A stretch of DNA of 64,000 nt from Marmoricola sp. (GCA_025964795.1 JAOPYC010000123.1:51155-115154), one strand, 5' to 3'; numbered from the stretch's first letter, positions 1 through 8,327 are shown. The notes: generated from the letters alone by a model not told the origin. Numbers and translations: made by a program.

Positions 1-1
1 C

Positions 2-553
2 GTCCTGCCCGGGGCCGACCTGGGCGGCGCGACCCTGGGGCTGGTCGGCCTGGGCCGGCTCGGGCAGCGGGTCGCGCGCGTGGCGCTGGCCTTCGAGATG
101 GACGTGATCGCGTGGTCGGAGAACCTCGACCCCGACCTGGCCCGCTCCCTGGGCGTCGAGCCGGTGGCGTCGAAGGACGTCCTCCTCGAACGGGCCGACG
201 CGGTCTCGCTGCACCTCCGGCTGAGCGACCGCACGCGCGGCATCGTCGGCGCCCGTGAGCTCGGGCTGATGAAGCGCAGCGCCGTGCTGGTGAACACCTC
301 GCGCGGCCCGCTGGTCGACGAGGCCGCGCTGGTCGCGGCCCTGCGGGACGGCACGATCGCCGGCGCGGGCCTGGACGTGTACGACGAGGAGCCGCTTCCG
401 GTCGACCACCCGCTCCGGGGACTCGGGAACGCCGTGCTCACCCCGCACACCGGCTACGTGACCACCGGCACCTACCGGGTCTTCTACGAGGACGCGGTCG
501 AGGACATCGCCGCCTGGCAGGCCGGGACGCCCCTGCGGACGCTCGACTCCTGA
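2..553 (+). CDS. D-2-hydroxyacid dehydrogenase family protein, 3' part
   Basis: The gene enters from outside the window, so only its NAD-binding half and C-terminus are visible. The first codons read GLVGLGRLGQRVA, the GxGxxG dinucleotide loop of the D-2-hydroxyacid dehydrogenase (SerA/GyaR-like) fold. Further on come the conserved VNTSRGPLVDE and GLDVYDEEPLP segments and a catalytic-type His in LTPHTGY. The protein ends at a TGA about 57 bases before fumC on the same strand. The enzyme should interconvert a 2-hydroxyacid and a 2-ketoacid with NAD(P). The substrate cannot be read from this part. Confidence 0.85.
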   Translation, partial: VLPGADLGGATLGLVGLGRLGQRVARVALAFEMDVIAWSENLDPDLARSLGVEPVASKDVLLERADAVSLHLRLSDRTRGIVGARELGLMKRSAVLVNTSRGPLVDEAALVAALRDGTIAGAGLDVYDEEPLPVDHPLRGLGNAVLTPHTGYVTTGTYRVFYEDAVEDIAAWQAGTPLRTLDS

Positions 554-610
554 GTGCCGGTGGCCGGACCGGGAGGCGCCGCGCCACCGAGGCTCGGTAA
601 CGTCAGCCTC

Positions 611-1999
611 ATGACTTCCGAGACCCGCACCGAACACGACAGCATGGGCGACATCGAGGTGCCCAAGGACGCGCTGTGGCGAGCCCAGACCCAGCGGGCC
701 GTCGAGAACTTCCCGATCAGCGGCACCACCCTCGAGCCCGCGCACATCGTGGCCATCGCCCGGGTGAAGAAGTCGGCGGCGAAGATCAACGCCGAGCTCG
801 GGATCATCGCCGACGAGCAGGCCGCCGCGATCGCCGCCGCGGCCGACGAGATCATCGGTGGCGCCCACCACGCCGAGTTCCCGATCGACGTCTTCCAGAC
901 CGGTTCGGGCACCAGCTCCAACATGAACATGAACGAGGTGCTGGCCTCGTTGTCGGCCCGTGCCGGCACCGACGTGCACCCCAACGACCACGTCAACGCC
1001 AGCCAGTCGAGCAACGACACCTTCCCCACCTCGATCCACATCGCGGCCGCCGAGGCGACCAAGGCCGACCTGATCCCGGCCCTCGACGTGCTGGCCACGT
1101 CGCTGGAGGCCAAGGCCGTCGAGTTCAAGTCGGTCGTGAAGTCGGGTCGCACGCACCTGATGGACGCGACGCCGGTGATGCTGGGCCAGGAGTTCGGTGG
1201 GTACGCGGCCATCATCCGGATGGGCATCGAGCGCCTCGAGTCGACGCTCCCCCGCGTCGCCGAGCTCCCCCTCGGCGGCACCGCGGTCGGCACCGGGATC
1301 AACACCCCCGACGGCTTCGCCGAGCGGGTCATCGCCGACATCGCCGAGGAGACCGGGCTGCCGTTCACCGAGGCCCGCAACCACTTCGAGGCGCAGGGCA
1401 GCCAGGACGCGCTCGTCGAGCTCTCCGGCCAGCTGCGCACGATCGCGGTGGGCCTCACCAAGATCTGCAACGACCTGCGCTGGATGTCCTCCGGCCCGAC
1501 CACCGGGCTGGCCGAGATCCACCTGCCCGACCTCCAGCCCGGGTCGAGCATCATGCCCGGCAAGGTGAACCCGGTGCTGCCCGAGGCGACGCTGATGGTG
1601 TGCGCCCAGGTGATCGGCAACGACGCGACCGTGGGGGTCGGCGGCGCGAGCGGCAGCTTCGAGCTGAACGTGATGATGCCGGTGATGGCACGCAACCTGC
1701 TCGAGTCCATCCGGCTGTTCGCGCACGTCGCGCCGCTGCTCGCCCACCGGTGCATCGACGGCATCACGGCCGACGTCGACCGCTGCCTGACCTACGCCGA
1801 GTCCTCGCCGTCGGTGGTCACGCCGCTGAACAAGTACATCGGCTACGAGGAGGCCTCCAAGGTCGCGAAGAGCGCCCTCAAGGAGGGCCGCACGATCCGG
1901 GAGCAGGTGCTCGAGATGGGGTACGTCGACCGCGGCGACCTCACCGAGGAGCAGATGGACGAGGCTCTCGACGTACGCACGATGACGCGCTCGGAGTGA
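611..1999 (+). CDS. fumC: Class II fumarate hydratase
   Basis: Fumarase C interconverts fumarate and (S)-malate in the TCA cycle as a cytosolic, iron-independent homotetramer. The 462-residue product carries the fumarase/aspartase signature [11 protein letters not shown], the [13 protein letters not shown] segment and the [12 protein letters not shown] block, all at the usual places for full length. I chose ATG at 611 ([11 protein letters not shown]) over an upstream in-frame extension. The extension is not conserved-looking, and a TAACGT -10 box lies 7 bases before this ATG, fitting a leaderless transcript. Confidence 0.96.
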   Translation: MTSETRTEHDSMGDIEVPKDALWRAQTQRAVENFPISGTTLEPAHIVAIARVKKSAAKINAELGIIADEQAAAIAAAADEIIGGAHHAEFPIDVFQTGSGTSSNMNMNEVLASLSARAGTDVHPNDHVNASQSSNDTFPTSIHIAAAEATKADLIPALDVLATSLEAKAVEFKSVVKSGRTHLMDATPVMLGQEFGGYAAIIRMGIERLESTLPRVAELPLGGTAVGTGINTPDGFAERVIADIAEETGLPFTEARNHFEAQGSQDALVELSGQLRTIAVGLTKICNDLRWMSSGPTTGLAEIHLPDLQPGSSIMPGKVNPVLPEATLMVCAQVIGNDATVGVGGASGSFELNVMMPVMARNLLESIRLFAHVAPLLAHRCIDGITADVDRCLTYAESSPSVVTPLNKYIGYEEASKVAKSALKEGRTIREQVLEMGYVDRGDLTEEQMDEALDVRTMTRSE

Positions 2000-2014
2000 C
2001 TCCTCCGCGTTGAG

Positions 2015-2875
2015 CTAGCGCGCCGTGTGCTCGACGAGCGCGGGGACGACCGTGTCCCACAGCTGGCGCGGCGGCACCTCGTGGCCCATGCCCTCCAGCC
2101 GCAGCAGCGTCGCGCCGCGGATCTCGGCCGCCAGCGCCTCCCCATGCGGCAGCGGGAGCAGCGGGTCCTCGGTGCCGTGCAGGACCAGCGTCGGTACGTC
2201 GATCTCCCCCATCGTGTGCGGGTCCGGCTCACCGTCACCACCGATGACCACCCAGTGGTTGCTCACGCTGGCGGCCATGTCGCGGGTGCGCCGTACGACG
2301 ACCCGGCTCACGGCGCGCACCGCGTCCTCGTCCCACAGGGACCCGGCGAAGGGTCGGAGCGCGTCGACGTTGCCCTGCACGACGGCCTCCTCGTCGGACC
2401 AGTCGACGTCCGGCGTCGACTGGGAGAACGTGTCCGCGACCCGCGCCTCGGGCGGTGGCAGCGGGGCGGTCCCGACCCGTTCGAACGCGCAGGTGGTGGC
2501 CACCAGCGTCAGGCTGAGCACCCGCTCCGGGTGCGACACGGCCAGGCCCTGGGCCAGCCCGCCGCCCATCGAGAGCCCGACCAGGTGCGCGCGGCCGACG
2601 CCGAGTCCGTCGAGCACCCGCAGGACGTCGTCCGAGAGGTCGTCGATCGTGTAGCCCGGCTCCCCCACCGGAGAGCTGGTGGACTGGCCCGTGTCCCGGT
2701 GGTCGTAGCGGACGACGTACCTGCCCGCCTCCGCGAGCCGTCGGCAGAGGTCCGACTCCCAGTAGTCCATCGAGGACGTCGCGCCGCCGATCAGCAGCAG
2801 CGCGGGGTCCTCGCGTCGGCCGAAGGTCTCCACGCAGAGCTGGGCCTCACCGGCAGGGATCATCGAGACGGTCAT
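2015..2875 (-). CDS. Alpha/beta-fold hydrolase
   Basis: A 286-residue cytosolic alpha/beta hydrolase with no signal peptide. The nucleophile elbow GLSMGG places the catalytic Ser near residue 102. HGTEDPLLP supplies the likely Asp, and GMGHEVPP the His at about 265. The DHRDTGQS segment is typical of the RdmC/haloalkane-like esterase branch. It converges on fumC with 15 bases between the stop codons. A GAGG Shine-Dalgarno lies about 12 bases before the ATG. The substrate is unknown; an esterase or lactonase role is inference. Confidence 0.85.
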   Translation of the reverse strand: MTVSMIPAGEAQLCVETFGRREDPALLLIGGATSSMDYWESDLCRRLAEAGRYVVRYDHRDTGQSTSSPVGEPGYTIDDLSDDVLRVLDGLGVGRAHLVGLSMGGGLAQGLAVSHPERVLSLTLVATTCAFERVGTAPLPPPEARVADTFSQSTPDVDWSDEEAVVQGNVDALRPFAGSLWDEDAVRAVSRVVVRRTRDMAASVSNHWVVIGGDGEPDPHTMGEIDVPTLVLHGTEDPLLPLPHGEALAAEIRGATLLRLEGMGHEVPPRQLWDTVVPALVEHTAR

Positions 2876-2919
2876 GCCGGTGTCGACCTCAGCCAGGCGA
2901 CGAACTCATCGGCGCCGGC

Positions 2920-3606
2920 TCAGTACCAGCCCGCGCCCTGCTTGAACGACCAGGCGGAGCAGGCCGAGCCGTAGCGGCTCTTGATGTAGCCCAGGCCCCA
3001 GCGGATCTGGGTCTCGGCGTTGGACTCCCAGTTGGGGCCGGCCGAGGACATCTTCGAGCCCGGCAGCGCCTGCGGGATGCCGTAGGCGGAGGACGAGGGG
3101 TTGTCGGCGTGCACGTTCCAGCCGGACTCCTGCGACCAGATGTTGTCCAGGCAGCCGAACTGCGAGCTGGACATGCCGAACTCCGGCATCAGCGCCTTGG
3201 CCAGCGTCTTGGGGTCGGCCTTGCTGAGGTCCTCGGTCTTGGTGACCGCACGTCCCGAGTCGTTGGACAGCGCCCGGGCCTTGGCCACGTCGGTGACCGG
3301 GCGACGGTCGTCGACGGAGCGGGAGGCGCGCTGCTCGCGCTCGGCCAGGTCAGACTGGCTCAGCTTCTTGACCGGGGTCGCGGCGGACAGCGACGCCGCT
3401 GCGGAGCCGTCGACGGGCGAGGTCTTGGCCAGCACCCCCGAGGAGACGGCCAGGCCGGTGGCGGCGACAGCCACTCCGGAGAGGAGCGCGGCGCGACGCA
3501 GGTGGCGGCCGAGGCGGGAGTGCAGCGGTGTTGCGGGCGTGCTGCGGTGCTTGGCGACATGCTTCTCAGACAAGGTGAACCCTAGCGTTGACGACATGGA
3601 CGTCAT
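2920..3606 (-). CDS. Secreted transglycosylase-like (SLT/APF-type) protein
   Basis: A 228-residue exported protein. A basic N-terminus is followed by a hydrophobic stretch (ALLSGVAVAATGLAVSSGVL, about residues 40-59), giving a signal peptide or anchor. The C-terminal 90 residues hold the small lysozyme-like fold found in actinobacterial resuscitation and aggregation-promoting factors: LDNIWSQESGW with a candidate catalytic Glu, NPSSSAYGIPQ, and WGLGYIKSRYG. It probably cleaves or binds peptidoglycan outside the cell. The start is uncertain: ATG at 3606 or 3597, neither with a clear ribosome site. A structured 200-base leader precedes it. Confidence 0.8.
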   Translation of the reverse strand: MTSMSSTLGFTLSEKHVAKHRSTPATPLHSRLGRHLRRAALLSGVAVAATGLAVSSGVLAKTSPVDGSAAASLSAATPVKKLSQSDLAEREQRASRSVDDRRPVTDVAKARALSNDSGRAVTKTEDLSKADPKTLAKALMPEFGMSSSQFGCLDNIWSQESGWNVHADNPSSSAYGIPQALPGSKMSSAGPNWESNAETQIRWGLGYIKSRYGSACSAWSFKQGAGWY

Positions 3607-3708
3607 GCACGCTCAACGTGCTGGGGGGAAGCGCGGAGCGTTACGAGGAAGTCCAATCACCCTCCCCCATCCCCCCGGCAGTTGCAAGTTGAACCACCCG
3701 GTAACCCG

Positions 3709-3740
3709 CGTGACCTCGTTCACGCCGCCTGAGGTCACGC
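3709..3740. promoter_or_regulatory. Perfect 10-bp inverted repeat in leader of secreted wall protein
   Basis: GCGTGACCTC (3709-3718) pairs perfectly with GAGGTCACGC (3731-3740) across a 12-base loop. It lies about 105 bases upstream of the transglycosylase-like start, on the leftward transcript, beside a second 10-bp hairpin. It may be part of a regulatory leader or an attenuator. I see no run of T that would make it an obvious terminator. Confidence 0.5.
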
Positions 3741-3748
3741 CTGGAGGT

Positions 3749-3791
3749 GCGTGAGCGCAACACGGAAGTGCAGGTTTCCCCGCGCTCACGC
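3749..3791 (-). terminator. 10-bp hairpin just downstream of phoH
   Basis: GCGTGAGCGC (3749-3758) is perfectly complementary to GCGCTCACGC (3782-3791), with a 23-base loop. It starts 12 bases after the phoH stop codon, so it may end phoH transcription. No U-tract follows in either direction. It could equally be the first domain of a leader for the next gene on the same strand. Confidence 0.45.
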
Positions 3792-3802
3792 GCACGCCCA
3801 GC

Positions 3803-5158
3803 TCACATCGTCATGTGTTCCAGCATCTCCGTGACCAGTGCGGCGATCGGGGAGCGTTCGGAGCGGGTCAGGGTGACGTGGGCGAACAGCGGGTGGCCCT
3901 TGAGGCGGTCGACGACCGCGACCACCCCGTCGTGGCGGCCGACGCGCAGGTTGTCGCGCTGGGCCACGTCGTGGGTGAGCACCACCTTGGAGTTGGCGCC
4001 GATGCGCGAGAGCACGGTCAGCAGCACGTTGCGCTCCAGCGACTGCGCCTCGTCGACGATCACGAAGGCGTCGTGCAGCGAGCGTCCGCGGATGTGGGTC
4101 AGCGGGAGCACCTCGAGCATGCCGCGGTCGAGGACCTCATCGACGACGTCGGAGGTGGTGATCGCGCCCAGCGTGTCGAAGACCGCCTGGCCCCAGGGTG
4201 ACATCTTCTCGGACTCGCTGCCGGGCAGGTAGCCGAGCTCCTGGCCACCGACGGCGAACAGCGGCCGGAAGACCACCACCTTCTTGTGCGTACGACGCTC
4301 CAGCACCGTCTCCAGCCCGGCGCACAGCGCGAGCGCCGACTTGCCGGTGCCGGCGCGGCCACCCAGCGACACGATCCCGATGTCGGGGTCGAGCAGCAGG
4401 TCCAGGGCGATCCGCTGCTCGGCGGAGCGGCCGTGGATGCCGAACGCCTCCCGGTCGCCGCGGACCAGGTGCACCCGCTTGTCGGCCTTCACCCGGCCCA
4501 GCGCGCTCCCCCGGTCGGACATCATCACCAGGCCGGTGTGGCAGGGCAGGTCACGGGCCTCGGCGAGGTCGATCACCTGGTCGTCGTACAGCTCGTCGAG
4601 GTCGGCGCCGCTGACGTCGACCTCCGTCATCCCGGTCCAGCCGGCGTCCGACTCGTGGATCTGCTCACCGCGGTACTCCTCGGCGTCCAGGCCGACGGCC
4701 GAGGCCTTGATCCGCAGCGGCAGGTCCTTGGAGATCAGCGTGACCGCGTAGCCCTCGTCGGCGAGATTGCAGGCCACCGCCAGGATGCGGGTGTCGTTGT
4801 CGCCGAGGCGGAAGCCGGAGGGCAGCGACTCGGGGTCGGTGTGGTTCAGCTCGACGCGGATCGTGCCGCCCTGGTCGCCCACGGGCACCGGCTCGTCGAG
4901 GCGTCCGGCCTCCACCCGGAGCTCGTCCAGCATCCGCAGCGCGGACCGGGCGAAGTAGCCGAGCTCGGGGTGGTGCCGCTTCCCCTCCAGCTCGGTGATC
5001 ACCACGACCGGGAGGACGACCTCGTGCTCCGCGAACCGTTTCAACGCACCCGGGTCGGCCAGCAACACGGAAGTGTCGACGACGTAGGTCCGGCGACCGG
5101 AGTGCTGGGCCTTCGCACGAGCGGAGGTCTGGACGGGTGCGCGCTTCGCTGTTGCCAC
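3803..5158 (-). CDS. phoH: PIN-PhoH ATPase (PhoH2 type)
   Basis: This 451-residue protein joins an N-terminal PIN ribonuclease domain (about 24-155) to a PhoH ATPase. The PIN domain shows [11 protein letters not shown] with Asp28, VVITELEGK with Glu57, and [11 protein letters not shown]. The ATPase domain has Walker A GRAGTGKS (about 267-274) and Walker B IVDEAQ. PhoH2 proteins of actinobacteria are RNA-unwinding and RNA-cleaving enzymes and are often linked to toxin-antitoxin or stress RNA turnover; that role is known for the family, not shown here. The start is a GTG with an AAGGGGAA ribosome site 4 to 5 bases upstream. The gene is transcribed alone. Confidence 0.93.
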   Translation of the reverse strand: MATAKRAPVQTSARAKAQHSGRRTYVVDTSVLLADPGALKRFAEHEVVLPVVVITELEGKRHHPELGYFARSALRMLDELRVEAGRLDEPVPVGDQGGTIRVELNHTDPESLPSGFRLGDNDTRILAVACNLADEGYAVTLISKDLPLRIKASAVGLDAEEYRGEQIHESDAGWTGMTEVDVSGADLDELYDDQVIDLAEARDLPCHTGLVMMSDRGSALGRVKADKRVHLVRGDREAFGIHGRSAEQRIALDLLLDPDIGIVSLGGRAGTGKSALALCAGLETVLERRTHKKVVVFRPLFAVGGQELGYLPGSESEKMSPWGQAVFDTLGAITTSDVVDEVLDRGMLEVLPLTHIRGRSLHDAFVIVDEAQSLERNVLLTVLSRIGANSKVVLTHDVAQRDNLRVGRHDGVVAVVDRLKGHPLFAHVTLTRSERSPIAALVTEMLEHMTM

Positions 5159-5194
5159 TGGTTCCCCTTGTGACCGGTGCGCGCACTCATGCGC

Positions 5195-5324
5195 CCCGGT
5201 CCGCTAGCAGGTGTACACGGACCGGGACAGGCGTCGGAGGTCTGAGTGGTGACCTCCACTGGTGCAGTGGTCGTGATCTCTCACGAACTTCGCCTCCTGG
5301 TACGACCTGCTTCCCCGCAGGTCG
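5195..5324. promoter_or_regulatory. Three perfect inverted repeats upstream of phoH
   Basis: The 320-base stretch between phoH and the first recognisable monooxygenase remnant holds no convincing gene. It contains three perfect dyads. CCCGGTCC/GGACCGGG (5195-5202 and 5219-5226) encloses the palindrome GTGTACAC. CCACTG-GTG-CAGTGG lies at 5256-5270. CGACCTGC/GCAGGTCG (5303-5310 and 5317-5324) has a 6-base loop. They lie upstream of phoH on its strand, so they may be operators, a structured 5' leader, or terminators left from lost genes. Confidence 0.45.
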
Positions 5325-5479
5325 ATGTCTGAAAAGTACGTCCGCCGATCAACCGTTCCGGGTCGACACGCCCGAACCCGAGGTGAACGACACACGGACG
5401 TCACGAGCAACGCTCAGCCCCTGGTCGAACCCAAGCACCCGCGACCCGATCGTTCACAGGTGTTGATCAGAATCGACAC

Positions 5480-5714
5480 GTGCCAGAGGATGCATCGGGT
5501 GAGCGCCCCCTCGACGACCTCGTCCTCGTCGGCTTCGCCCAGTCCACGCCGACGCTGTTCCCGTTCGTGGAGTGCCAGGCGCGGCTGGTCGCGGCACACC
5601 CAGCAGGTCGACTACTTCATCTATGAGCACGACATGCGCACCAAGGGGCTCCCCGCGGGGCTGCGGCGCGCGACCGGGCACGGCGCGCCGCTGCTTACGG
5701 GGAATGCTCGGTGA
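5480..5714 (+). pseudogene. Remnant of a flavin-containing monooxygenase (Baeyer-Villiger type), C-terminus
   Basis: Reading from 5480 gives DDLVLVGFAQSTPTLFPFVE and then CQARLVAAHPAGR. This closely follows the C-terminal block of FMO/Baeyer-Villiger monooxygenases (consensus style: P.LfvvGf.qp.g..fplaE.Qar.va.ylaGr). That frame ends at a TGA at 5624. A neighbouring frame continues with HTQQVDYFIYEHDMRTKGLP, like the Y-x-D-Y tail of the same family, to a TGA at 5712-5714. So a frameshift, probably with a small deletion, has broken the tail, and the whole N-terminal FAD/NADPH part is absent. The last TGA overlaps the GTG of the TetR gene (GTGA), as expected for genes that were once one operon. 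Family assignment is by eye. Confidence 0.65.
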
Positions 5715-6346
5715 GCCGCGCCACCGGCACCCGGGACCGACGGCCACCGCAGAAGGGCGACCAGCGGCGGGCGGCCCTGCTCGAGTCCCTGGACCACCAC
5801 CTCCAGGAGAGCAGCCTGGAGTCGATCAACATCGCAGACATCTCCCGGCGTGCGGGCGTGACGAGGTCGGCCTTCTACTTCTACTTCGAGAACAAGGCCG
5901 TCGCGGTCGCCGCCCTGATGGAGGAGATGTACGACGAGATCTCCGTCGCGGCCGGCCTCCTCTCCGTGACCGAGGGGACCCCGGCCACCCGGATCGAGAG
6001 GATGCTGCGCGAGCTGTTCGGGGCCCTCGACCGGCACGCCCACCTGTTCGCGGCGATGCTCGAGGCCCGGGCGACCAGCGAGGCCGTCCGCACGATGTGG
6101 GAGGCCGACCGGCAGTCCTTCGTGCAGCCGCTCGCCGACGTGATCCAGCGCGAGCGCGACGCGGGACACGCACCGGGTGGGCCCGACACCGTCGTGCTCG
6201 CCACCGTGCTGCTCGAGCTCAACGACCGGATGCTCGAGCGGATCGCCCTGGGCAGCACCCTCACCCTGGACCAGCAGGTCGACGCGCTGAGCACGATCTG
6301 GCTGCGCACCATCTACGGCACCACCCCTGACGAGGACGGTTCATGA
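5711..6346 (+). CDS. TetR/AcrR family transcriptional regulator
   Basis: An intact 211-residue regulator. The N-terminal helix-turn-helix reads INIADISRRAGVTRSAFYFY followed by FENKAVAVAALM (about residues 38-70), with a divergent helical ligand domain after it. The GTG start has a GGGGA ribosome site about 9 bases upstream and overlaps the stop of the decayed monooxygenase. Its own TGA overlaps the ATG of a decayed hydrolase. In actinobacteria such regulators commonly control monooxygenase/esterase gene pairs. Here both neighbours are broken, so the regulator looks orphaned, though it may still act elsewhere. Confidence 0.92.
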   Translation: MSRATGTRDRRPPQKGDQRRAALLESLDHHLQESSLESINIADISRRAGVTRSAFYFYFENKAVAVAALMEEMYDEISVAAGLLSVTEGTPATRIERMLRELFGALDRHAHLFAAMLEARATSEAVRTMWEADRQSFVQPLADVIQRERDAGHAPGGPDTVVLATVLLELNDRMLERIALGSTLTLDQQVDALSTIWLRTIYGTTPDEDGS

Positions 6347-6513
6347 TCCACGAGCAGCTCACCTTCACCTCCGCGGGCGTCGCCTGGCACTTCCGGGCGG
6401 CGACGCCCTGCGACCACTTCGACGTGTGGCCCGGCAAGGAATGGTTCGACTCGGCCGTGGCCCACCAGGTGGCCTTCCTGACGCGCAAGCTCGCGCCCTC
6501 CGTGACCGTCTGA
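6343..6513 (+). pseudogene. Alpha/beta hydrolase with large internal deletion
   Basis: A 56-codon frame starts at an ATG overlapping the TetR stop (ATGA). Its first residues, MIHEQLTFTSAGVAWHFRAA, look like the opening strand of an S33-type alpha/beta hydrolase. The rest, CDHFDVWPGKEWF then DSAVAHQVAFLTRKLAP, looks like the extreme C-terminus of the same family, including the catalytic-His region (HFDVW...VAxQxxFLxRxL). The roughly 200 residues that should lie between, with the Ser nucleophile, are missing. I read this as an in-frame internal deletion of an esterase. A genuinely novel small protein is the alternative. Confidence 0.6.
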
Positions 6514-6516
6514 GCA

Positions 6517-6621
6517 TGGTCTCCTTCGTCACCCGGTTCGGGCCTCCCGGCCGAGCCCTCGTGGGAGAGCCTGCGACTGATCAGCGAGCAGGTGGTCCCG
6601 GCGGTCCGTCAGGAGCCGTAA
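6517..6621 (+). pseudogene. C-terminal scrap of an LLM (F420/flavin-dependent) oxidoreductase
   Basis: Directly after the hydrolase remnant the same strand encodes GLPAEPSWESLRLISEQVVP followed by AVR and a stop. This is the typical end of luciferase-like (LLM) oxidoreductases, as in LPHE..ESLELFAREVIPALR. No start codon or catalytic part remains. Its stop overlaps the end of the convergent prenyl synthase by 13 bases. It is short, so the assignment is tentative, but the position in a decayed oxidative operon supports it. Confidence 0.5.
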
Positions 6622-7385
6622 CGGCGCTCGCGCTCGGCATACGCCCGCACGGCGCGGAGGAAGTCGACGCGACGGAAGTCGGGCCAGTAGGCCTCGCAGA
6701 AGTAGAACTCGCTCTGTGCGCTCTGCCACAGCAGGAAGCCGCCGAGGCGCTGCTCGCCGCTCGTGCGGATGACGAGGTCGGGGTCGGGCTGGCCCTTGGT
6801 GTAGAGGTGCTGGGCGATGTGCTCGACGTCGAGGACGTCCGCGAGCTCCTCGAGCGTGGTGCCCTTGCCGGCGTGCTCGTGGAGCAGCGAGCGGACGGCG
6901 TCGGCGATCTCCCGGCGGCCGCCGTATCCGACCGCGATGTTGACCAGCAGCCCGTCGACCTCGCGCGTGGACTCGGCCGCCTCCTTGAGCCGCTCGGCCA
7001 CGTCGGCCGGCAGCAGGTCGAGCGCGCCGACGGGGTGCAGCCGCCAGCGGCGCTGCTCGGCGAGGGTCTCGACGGCGTCACCGATGATCCCGAGCAGCGG
7101 CTCGAGCTCGGCCTGCGGGCGGTTCAGGTTGTCGGTGGAGAGCAGCCACAAGGTGACCACCTCGACGCCGATCTCCTCGCACCAGCCGAGCAGCGGCTCG
7201 ATGTTGGCGGCCCCCGCGCGATGCCCCTGCGCAGTGTCCGCGCCGACGGCCTTGGCCCAGCGCCGGTTGCCGTCGAGCATCACCCCGACGTGCTTCGGGA
7301 GCCGCGACCCGGGGAGCCTGCGAACGACCCGCGCCTCGTAGGCCGGATAGAGCACCCGCCGGAGTCCGCGTTTCCAGTCCGCCAC
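6609..7385 (-). CDS. uppS: Short-chain cis-prenyl diphosphate synthase (Rv1086-like)
   Basis: A 258-residue cis-prenyltransferase that condenses isopentenyl diphosphate with an allylic diphosphate, supplying polyprenyl carriers for the cell wall. It has HVGVMLDGNRRWA with the catalytic Asp near 38, LLSTDNLNRP, VNIAVGYGGRREI and DLVIRTSGEQRLGGFLLWQS. The length and YTKGQPDPDL segment resemble mycobacterial Rv1086, which makes Z,E-farnesyl diphosphate, more than the long-chain decaprenyl enzyme; that specificity is inference. A TACAGT box lies 7 bases before the GTG, suggesting a leaderless message. Confidence 0.9.
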   Translation of the reverse strand: MADWKRGLRRVLYPAYEARVVRRLPGSRLPKHVGVMLDGNRRWAKAVGADTAQGHRAGAANIEPLLGWCEEIGVEVVTLWLLSTDNLNRPQAELEPLLGIIGDAVETLAEQRRWRLHPVGALDLLPADVAERLKEAAESTREVDGLLVNIAVGYGGRREIADAVRSLLHEHAGKGTTLEELADVLDVEHIAQHLYTKGQPDPDLVIRTSGEQRLGGFLLWQSAQSEFYFCEAYWPDFRRVDFLRAVRAYAERERRYGS

Positions 7386-7441
7386 CCGGGTGACTGTACC
7401 GGCCGTCCTCGCTGTGATCCCGCACTCCTCCCCACCGGTGT

Positions 7442-7491
7442 TCGGGATCCACGCACAGACGACCCCGGTAGTTTGTGCTCGTGGATCCCGA
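7442..7491. repeat. 12-bp perfect inverted repeat across the hemolysin III-like start
   Basis: TCGGGATCCACG (7442-7453) is the exact inverse of CGTGGATCCCGA (7480-7491), with 26 bases between. The right arm contains the GTG start codon, and the -10-like TAGTTT lies between the arms. It could be an operator pair over the divergent uppS/hemolysin III promoters, or a fold in any longer transcript. Confidence 0.5.
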
Positions 7492-8206
7492 GCACCCCCT
7501 CCCCGAGCGCATCGTCGAGAACGCCCACGACGCTGCGGACCAGGTGCGCGCCAAGGTCCGCTACGTCAAGGACGAGGTCAAGCCCAAGCTGCGCGGTTGG
7601 CTGCACGCCAGCACGGTGCCTCTCGCTCTCGCCGCGGGGATCGTGCTGATCGCGCTGTCCCCCACCCTGACCACGCGCATCGGCTCGGCCATCTTTGCCT
7701 TCACCGCCCTGCTGCTGTTCACCGTCTCGGCGATCTACCACCGCGGCAACTGGTCGCAGAAGACCTGGGCGTTCCTCCGGCGCTTCGACCACTCGAACAT
7801 CTACCTGCTGATCGCGGGCTCCTACACGCCGTTCACCTTGATCCTGCTGCACGGGAGCGCCCGGGTCGGGCTGCTGATCATCGTCTGGTCCGGCGCCGTG
7901 CTGGGTGTGGCCTTCCGGATCTTCTGGACCGACGCCCCGCGGTGGGTCTACACGCCGATCTACTTCGCCCTCGGCTGGGTGGCGATCTTCTACGCCCGCG
8001 ACTTCTCCGGCGCCGGCCCCGCGGTGATCACCCTGATCGCGGTCGGCGGTGGCCTCTACACCCTCGGCGGCCTGGTCTACGGCCTCCGCCGCCCCAACCC
8101 CTTCCCCACCTGGTTCGGCTTCCACGAGGTCTTCCACACCTTCACCATCGCCGCCTTCATCTGCCACTACGTGGCAGCCAGCATCGCGACGTACCAGCTG
8201 AGATGA
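7481..8206 (+). CDS. Hemolysin III/TrhA (PAQR) family membrane protein
   Basis: This 241-residue protein has a roughly 45-residue cytosolic N-terminus and then about seven membrane helices. PAQR/TrhA motifs are present: SAIYHRGNW, the conserved FDHSNIYLLIAGSYTPF, and GFHEVFHTF with HYVAA, whose His residues form the metal site. The bacterial family is linked to membrane lipid homeostasis; hemolysis is a historic label. GTG at 7481 is preferred over GTG 7475 because TAGTTT lies 6 bases upstream, matching other leaderless genes here. Confidence 0.88.
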   Translation: MDPEHPLPERIVENAHDAADQVRAKVRYVKDEVKPKLRGWLHASTVPLALAAGIVLIALSPTLTTRIGSAIFAFTALLLFTVSAIYHRGNWSQKTWAFLRRFDHSNIYLLIAGSYTPFTLILLHGSARVGLLIIVWSGAVLGVAFRIFWTDAPRWVYTPIYFALGWVAIFYARDFSGAGPAVITLIAVGGGLYTLGGLVYGLRRPNPFPTWFGFHEVFHTFTIAAFICHYVAASIATYQLR

Positions 8207-8254
8207 GCGGGCCCGGAGCGCTGTCGGCGCACCTGCTGCAGCGCACCCCAGCCA

Positions 8255-8327
8255 CGGGATAGTCCCGAAGGAATAGCATCCCGGCGCGTCGAGAAGCCTG
8301 CGAAACGGCCGGGACTATCCGTCCCGG
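8255..8327. terminator. Convergent terminator region with alternative hairpins
   Basis: This lies between two convergent genes. GGATAGTCCCG (8257-8267) pairs perfectly with CGGGACTATCC (8310-8320). Each arm can instead fold on itself: CGGGATAGTCCCG at 8255-8267, and CCGGGA/TCCCGG at 8309-8314 and 8322-8327. There is no strong T-run. It probably ends both transcripts. Confidence 0.55.

Noticed and set aside
3607..3802. c-di-AMP (ydaO-type) riboswitch upstream of the wall enzyme
   Set aside because: Expected from context, but the conserved core sequences as I remember them are not present; only two plain hairpins are seen.
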